Source: Bacteroidetes bacterium HGW-Bacteroidetes-12 (GTDB lineage Bacteria > Bacteroidota > Bacteroidia > Flavobacteriales_E > Vicingaceae). From it: a stretch of DNA of 8,793 nucleotides. The notes beneath the pieces were generated by a model. It made no database searches. It worked only from the letters and a program-made list of their open reading frames with translations, and was not told where the DNA came from. Location: NCBI GenBank assembly GCA_002841035.1, contig PHDR01000093.1:1-8793 (forward strand), read 5' to 3'. The translations under genes and the position numbers were made by a program. Shown piece by piece: positions 4,637 to 8,793 of the stretch. Positions within the stretch are counted from its first letter, which is position 1. Every line of letters starts with the position of its first letter.

Positions 4637-5122
4637 TTGATAATAGTTAAAGAACATATTAACATTGAAGCAATTGCACTAGAGAAAAGGCTGGTAGAAT
4701 TAGAAGCGTTGTTAGCTCAAACTAAAAAAAAACTTCAACATGAAGCTGAATACAACAAACACCTAGAAGCAATTTTAAAGGAAGAGCAACCCGTTAAAAG
4801 GTCAAAAATAATTACCCTTAAAAGTGCAACGAAAATAGAGTTTGTGCATGTAGATGATATTATTTGTTGTGATGCAGATGAAGTTTATACACATGTACAA
4901 TTAAAAAACAACAGGAAAATTACAGTGGTAAAAACATTAAGTGCATTTGAAACCCTATTAGAAGGACACCATTTTTTTAGAATAAGTAAAAGCCACATTA
5001 TTAACCCAAGTTATATTATCACATTGTATAAAGACCGAAACCAAATTTTACTTCAAGGAAATATTGTATTAGACATTGCCAGAAGAAGAAGGGTGGAGTT
5101 TTTGAAAACACTTAATTATTAA
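4637..5122 (+). CDS. LytTR-family DNA-binding transcriptional regulator without receiver domain
   Basis: 161 residues when started at TTG 4637; an in-frame stop lies at 4619-4621 and no in-frame ATG exists near the start. Residues about 8-50 form a charged heptad-rich coiled coil (EAIALEKRLVELEALLAQTK) likely to dimerise the protein. Residues about 55-160 are a LytTR domain: IEFVHVDDIICCDADEVYTHVQL, ITVVKTLSAFETLL, HHFFRISKSHIINPSYI, and ending IVLDIARRRRVEFL, all in family order. LytTR proteins bind promoter DNA, usually as response regulators; here no phospho-receiver is present, so control must come from another input or from its amount. It leads a run of genes for exported proteins with a 53-bp gap to the next, and probably controls them. 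An ATG at 4630 would be in frame if one T were removed from the T5 run at 4634-4638, so a frameshift or sequence error at the start is possible. Confidence 0.85.
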   Translation: MIIVKEHINIEAIALEKRLVELEALLAQTKKKLQHEAEYNKHLEAILKEEQPVKRSKIITLKSATKIEFVHVDDIICCDADEVYTHVQLKNNRKITVVKTLSAFETLLEGHHFFRISKSHIINPSYIITLYKDRNQILLQGNIVLDIARRRRVEFLKTLNY

Positions 5123-5175
5123 CGAACAAATTGCTTTAAAAATTAATTACTAAACATAATCTAAATATCGATAAA

Positions 5176-5598
5176 ATGAAAAAAACAAAACAAATTTTAC
5201 TATTGAGCTTATTCCTGATTTGTTCAATTAATACTTTTTCACAAAAAATAGTGGTAGGAGAAAAAGATACTATTGCCTCAATAAATACATCAGGTATTGT
5301 AACAGATGCAATGAACAATCAAATAGGTGAAATTACTTCATCAGGGGTGATAAAAAATGCTCAAGGAGAAACTTTAGGTAATATAGTTGGCAATGAGTTC
5401 ATAGACGTGTCAGGAATTGTAAGAGGAGAAAAAGTAGTAGTAGGAAATGAAACTCAAATAAAAATGGGTGGAGATGTAATAATAGCAACCGTTCAGTCTA
5501 GTAATAAAATAATAGACTATCACACCAATCAAGTATTAATAAATTCAGTAGGAGTTGTAAGTGAAACTCAGCTTATTGCTTATTTCTTATTTTTTTAA
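5176..5598 (+). CDS. Small exported protein with short beta-hairpin repeats
   Basis: 140 residues with a clear Sec signal peptide (MKKTKQILLLSLFLICSINTFS, cut before QK). The mature part shows repeats of about 17 residues with the pattern SGxVxxxxxxxxGxI: TSGIVTDAMNNQIGEI (38-53), SSGVIKNAQGETLGNI (55-70), and a weaker VSGIVRGEKVVVG (78-90). This resembles the 'beta-flower' small repeat proteins of Bacteroidota, a tentative link made from memory of the pattern. There is no lipobox cysteine or C-terminal anchor; the last residues LIAYFLFF are hydrophobic but too short for a membrane helix. It is the second gene of the presumed operon, 53 bp after the LytTR gene and 18 bp before the YadA-like gene. 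The function is unknown; a periplasmic or surface structural partner of the next two proteins is inferred. Confidence 0.75.
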   Translation: MKKTKQILLLSLFLICSINTFSQKIVVGEKDTIASINTSGIVTDAMNNQIGEITSSGVIKNAQGETLGNIVGNEFIDVSGIVRGEKVVVGNETQIKMGGDVIIATVQSSNKIIDYHTNQVLINSVGVVSETQLIAYFLFF

Positions 5599-5616
5599 CC
5601 CTAATTAAAATTTACA

Positions 5617-6723
5617 ATGATGAAAAAAATTATATATGTATCAGCACTGATTATTTGTGTATGGAGTTTAAACTTAAATGAAATAACAGCTCAAATATAT
5701 TTTGGCACAAATACCCTTAGTGCAACTGGTAGTGCTTTAGGCACAGGAAACACATCCAACTCTAGTTATACTTTTGCTTCTGGTCAGAGTTCACAAGCAA
5801 CAAATTCTTATAGTTTTGCTCATGGGTTTGGTGTTCAAGCTTATGGTCAGTATGCTGGCTCTATGGGGGTTTTGTCATATGCTAATGGATCAAGATCTTA
5901 TTCATATGGGGAAGTTGCTAGAGCTACTGGATCATATTCATATTCATTTGGTAAGTCGGTTAATTCTACAGGTAACCATTCTTTTGCAATTGGAAATTCT
6001 TCTACAGCAAGTGGTTTATATGGGTATGTTTTTGGGGTAGCTTCACAAGCTGTTGGAGATTATTCGTTTGCTATAGGGAGGTATTCAGTAACAAATGGCA
6101 ATAACTCCTATAGTATAGGAGAATATGTTAGTACATCTAGTGCCAATTCCACGACTATAGGTAGAGGTGTAAATTCATCAACAAAACTTGATAATAACCA
6201 ATCTAACACTTTAATGGTTGGTTTTAATAGTACTATCCCCACTTTTTTTGTTGGTGCTTCAAGTGGTTCAGGAACCACAGGAAAAGTAGGAATAGCCACT
6301 AGCAGCCCAATAAGAACATTTGATGTAAACGGAATGTCTCATTTTTCTGATACCATGAGCATAGGTACCACCAAAACAAATGGTTCTATGCTTGCCGTTG
6401 CTGGAAAAATAAGTGCAGAAGAAGTAGAAATTAGTTTCTCTTCAACTTGGCCAGATTTTGTTTTTAGTACTTCTTATGAATTAAATACACTTGCTCAGGT
6501 AGAAGAATATATTACTAAGCACAGTCACTTACCTAATGTCCCTTCAGCAGAAGATGTTGCTAAAAATGGAATTAACATAGCAGAAATGGATGCTATTTTA
6601 CTACAAAAAATAGAAGAGTTAACACTTTACACCATTGCTCAACAAAAGCAATTGGATGAACAGCAAAAATTAATTGAAGAGCAAAGTAAATTAGTTGAAG
6701 CGTTAATCAAAGATAAAAAATAA
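5617..6723 (+). CDS. Exported YadA-head-repeat, tail-fibre-like protein
   Basis: 368 residues. A signal peptide covers about 1-25 (cut TA/Q). Residues 48-187 are ten uninterrupted 14-residue repeats of YadA-head/Hep_Hag type, e.g. TNSYSFAHGFGVQA (62-75), TGNHSFAIGNSSTA (118-131), VGDYSFAIGRYSVT (146-159), which predict a left-handed trimeric beta-roll. A linker KVGIATSSPIRTFDVNG (223-239) is the motif commonly found in Bacteroidota tail-fibre-like proteins. The C-terminus has WPDFVFSTSYELNTLAQVEEYITKHSHLPNVP and EMDAILLQKIEELTLYTIAQQKQ, a conserved ending that finishes in a coiled coil. The 12-strand YadA membrane anchor and a T9SS sorting domain are both absent, so it is secreted or held by partners rather than a true autotransporter. 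Tandem ATGs at 5617 and 5620 leave the start uncertain by one codon. It is probably co-transcribed with its neighbours and may act as a fibre or adhesin. Confidence 0.85.
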   Translation: MMKKIIYVSALIICVWSLNLNEITAQIYFGTNTLSATGSALGTGNTSNSSYTFASGQSSQATNSYSFAHGFGVQAYGQYAGSMGVLSYANGSRSYSYGEVARATGSYSYSFGKSVNSTGNHSFAIGNSSTASGLYGYVFGVASQAVGDYSFAIGRYSVTNGNNSYSIGEYVSTSSANSTTIGRGVNSSTKLDNNQSNTLMVGFNSTIPTFFVGASSGSGTTGKVGIATSSPIRTFDVNGMSHFSDTMSIGTTKTNGSMLAVAGKISAEEVEISFSSTWPDFVFSTSYELNTLAQVEEYITKHSHLPNVPSAEDVAKNGINIAEMDAILLQKIEELTLYTIAQQKQLDEQQKLIEEQSKLVEALIKDKK

Positions 6724-6728
6724 TTAAT

Positions 6729-6746
6729 CAACTATTTTATTAGTTG
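6729..6746. other. Small hairpin between the YadA-like and SprB-like genes
   Basis: CAACTA (6729-6734) and TAGTTG (6741-6746) form a 6-bp stem with a TTTTAT loop, in the 44-bp gap between genes. No U-run follows, so it is not a convincing terminator, and read-through into the next gene is expected. Confidence 0.3.
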
Positions 6747-6767
6747 GCAAACCATAAATCTAAGTAA

Positions 6768-8750
6768 ATGTTTAAATTATACACTTATTTCCTTAGTTGC
6801 TTATTTTTAATAGTTGCTTCTAACACTTTTGGGCAAGCAGTAATAACGCTTGACCAACCTGAATCAGGAAACCAAACTCATATAGCAAAAGAAAAAGTTA
6901 GGTTTGTACCAGGTTATGGTTATATTCCAACGGGAACGGATAAGATGGTAGCTTATACTTCACCATTTTTTGTGCAATATTCTACAACTCAAGAAACCTC
7001 TAATGCTTTAGGAAGTATAGAATTACTTCCAATTAGTGGAAAACTTCCTTATTATTTTTTTTGGAATGATGGAGACCAATCTCATAATAGATATGATTTA
7101 GAGTCGGGAATATATAGTGTTACCATTGTTGATTCTTTAATGGATTCTGTTAGTTTGGTGATACCTATTGATGCGGAAGCCCAAATTGCAAATTCGAAAG
7201 GAGTAACTTTTAACAATCGTTATTTAGAAAAAACAGCAGCCGACAGTTGGGGTAATGGAAAAATGAGTTTTACAAATGTAGTAAAAGGAGATGGATCTGT
7301 AAGAGTTGAAATAATAAACGATAACAAAGAATGGGCTTTTGGATATAGGTTATCAGCTAACGTTCAGGCTGTTTATTATAATGATTTAGATTATGGATTT
7401 TATATTAATAGTAGAAATGTCTTATTTACATGGAATAAATCAACTAGTACCCTTACCAATGTAGGTTCAATTACAGCAGGAGACATTTTGAGTATAGAAA
7501 GAGAAGGAGGGTTAGTAATATTCAAGAAAAATGATAATTTAATTAGCGAAGTAAGTGTTAGTATTGATAATGAATATCGACTTGATTTTTCTATGTTTTC
7601 TAACCAAGCTAGAATTAGAATTCATGTTATTAATTTTTTATTTTGGCCAAGAGCTATAGCAAGTATTACACACTTAAACTGCTATGAAGGAAACGATGGG
7701 GCTATTAATTTAGCCTTATCAGGCAACATAAATGCCATAACTGGATTTGAGTGGTCTACTCCTGGCAGTCCTTTTACTTGGACAACTCAAAACATTTCAG
7801 GACTTGCTCCAGGAGAATATATATTAACTATTTTTTATGGAGCAAGTTCAACTGTGGGTTATTCCTATTATGTGGGGTATGAAGTGGAGTGGAAAAATAT
7901 ACGTGAAGCTACAACAAATGGAAATTCCATAACAAAAACAACTGCCATTAGTTATGGAACGAGTGGAGCTTCTTCCATAAATGTGTTAAGAACTAATCAA
8001 AGTGGTTGGATAGAATTTAAAGTTCCTCAATACCTGAATAATTTTACTGTTGGGTTTTCTGATTTAGATGCTGACCAAAACCCCAATTCCATTGAATATG
8101 GACTTGTCTTTTTTTATATTCCATTTCCACCTCCTTTTGGTACGTATAATTTATTTGGAGTTATTGAAAGTGGAGTTATTGTTCCCAACTCTATTGCGTC
8201 CTATAATACAAATGAAGCATTTAAAATAGACTATTATCCATCTGCTAATCCCATACCAGGGAATTATGGAACTATTACCTATTCAAGAGCAAATGCTACT
8301 TTTTTGAATTGGCATACAATACCTCCACCAAATAATCATATCTCTACAATTACTACCCAACCTCCAGTAACTTTTTTATTAGACATAGCCTTATCTGAAC
8401 AAGGAAAAGGAATTACAAGTGTAAACACTTCTTTTGGATGTCCTCCTCCAGAATATGCTATACTCGATAAAAAATTAAATGCAGGGTTTTATTCTACAAT
8501 AAAACAGCACTTGAGATTTCTATACAATGAAGAGTATAACAACTTAGGAACACTTAATGCTGTAATTTATGGAGAAACCAAGACAGTAGCTCATTCTATT
8601 CCAACACAAACAATAACAAAATCAGGAGTCAATTATTTTGATTTAGATTTAACAAATTTATCTCCTGCCCTAATTCCAAATAAATTCTATGTATTAGAAG
8701 TTACTAATTCTAAAAATGAAAAATATTTATTAAAATTTCTTTATCAATAA
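6768..8750 (+). CDS. Large exported SprB-like multidomain protein
   Basis: 660 residues with a signal peptide (about 1-22, cut before QAVI). After an N-terminal segment (25-75, AKEKVRFVPGYGYIPTG) comes a SprB-like unit (about 78-122: GSIELLPISGKLPYYFFWNDG...LESGIYSVTIVD), a beta-rich unit (about 143-290), a second SprB-like unit (about 297-357: HLNCYEGNDGAINLALSG...GFEWSTPG...LAPGEYILTI), a second beta-rich unit (about 375-545), and a C-terminal domain (about 560-660) with YAILDKKLNAGFYSTIKQHLRFLYNEEYN and FYVLEVTNSKNEKYLLKF. The layout looks like two copies of [SprB-like + beta sandwich] plus a distinct end. SprB repeats are known from Bacteroidota surface adhesins. The tail is not a recognised T9SS sorting domain. 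It sits 44 bp after the YadA-like gene and 7 bp before another exported protein. The role is probably surface binding or display; the substrate cannot be told. Confidence 0.8.
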   Translation: MFKLYTYFLSCLFLIVASNTFGQAVITLDQPESGNQTHIAKEKVRFVPGYGYIPTGTDKMVAYTSPFFVQYSTTQETSNALGSIELLPISGKLPYYFFWNDGDQSHNRYDLESGIYSVTIVDSLMDSVSLVIPIDAEAQIANSKGVTFNNRYLEKTAADSWGNGKMSFTNVVKGDGSVRVEIINDNKEWAFGYRLSANVQAVYYNDLDYGFYINSRNVLFTWNKSTSTLTNVGSITAGDILSIEREGGLVIFKKNDNLISEVSVSIDNEYRLDFSMFSNQARIRIHVINFLFWPRAIASITHLNCYEGNDGAINLALSGNINAITGFEWSTPGSPFTWTTQNISGLAPGEYILTIFYGASSTVGYSYYVGYEVEWKNIREATTNGNSITKTTAISYGTSGASSINVLRTNQSGWIEFKVPQYLNNFTVGFSDLDADQNPNSIEYGLVFFYIPFPPPFGTYNLFGVIESGVIVPNSIASYNTNEAFKIDYYPSANPIPGNYGTITYSRANATFLNWHTIPPPNNHISTITTQPPVTFLLDIALSEQGKGITSVNTSFGCPPPEYAILDKKLNAGFYSTIKQHLRFLYNEEYNNLGTLNAVIYGETKTVAHSIPTQTITKSGVNYFDLDLTNLSPALIPNKFYVLEVTNSKNEKYLLKFLYQ

Positions 8751-8757
8751 GATTATT

Positions 8758-8793
8758 ATGAAAATTAAAAACATACTCTTTATAACATTAGCA
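8758..8793 (+). CDS. Start of another probably exported protein (cut by window edge)
   Basis: Only 12 codons are present: MKIKNILFITLA. The basic start followed by a hydrophobic stretch looks like the beginning of a signal peptide. It begins 7 bp after the SprB-like gene's stop, so it is very probably in the same operon. The protein family cannot be seen from this fragment. Confidence 0.6.
   Translation, partial: MKIKNILFITLA

Noticed and set aside
5774..6299. Extra ORFs inside the YadA-like gene
   Set aside because: Repetitive coding sequence keeps other frames open; the 14-residue period belongs to the 5617-6723 frame only.

Overview
The window is AT-rich and reads as Bacteroidota, most likely a flavobacterium-like lineage. 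The support is several exported proteins whose signal peptides end in the SQ/AQ/GQ style common in that phylum, SprB-type repeats, a YadA-head protein with the Bacteroidota-type 'HLPNVPSA...EMDAILLQKIEELTLY' tail, TAnnTTTG-type -7 boxes, and a lack of Shine-Dalgarno sequences. No rRNA, tRNA, transposase or CRISPR array was seen.

Left half (about 1-4145), all genes on the minus strand, transcribed right to left: a tandem-OB single-stranded DNA-binding protein (3378-4145), an ArdC-type antirestriction protein (1791-2726), a 139-residue unknown (1314-1733), an N6-adenine methylase-like protein with a SAM-binding core but no visible catalytic NPPY motif (596-1303) and a 123-residue unknown (200-571). 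This set (SSB, ArdC, methylase-like, small unknowns) is typical of the establishment or 'leading' region of a conjugative plasmid or integrative element. Three of the genes share a leader motif, TCCTTAAACTA, placed 7-14 nt before the ATG. Between ssb and ardC lies a 650-bp gene-free stretch full of long inverted repeats, including an 88-nt hairpin with a 21-position stem and a 69-nt hairpin. It could be a structured plus-strand RNA, or single-strand structures active when DNA enters as a single strand. A strong two-way terminator sits just downstream of ssb. At the far left are two overlapping palindromes, one of them 36 bp long with 17-bp perfect arms.

The middle (4146-4636) is a 491-bp divergent intergenic region. 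It contains a 17-bp perfect inverted repeat whose arms are themselves TAGGTA-N4-TACCTA palindromes, with a TATATTTG box between the arms, and a second -7 box (TAGGTTTG) just before the plus-strand genes.

Right half (4637-8793), all plus strand with short gaps, probably one operon: a LytTR DNA-binding protein with a coiled-coil N-terminus and no receiver domain, a 140-residue exported protein with short beta repeats, a 368-residue exported YadA-head-repeat protein (ten 14-residue repeats), a 660-residue exported SprB-like multidomain protein, and the first 12 codons of another probably exported protein. The likely picture is a transcription factor controlling a set of surface or secreted proteins; the main effector may lie beyond the right edge.
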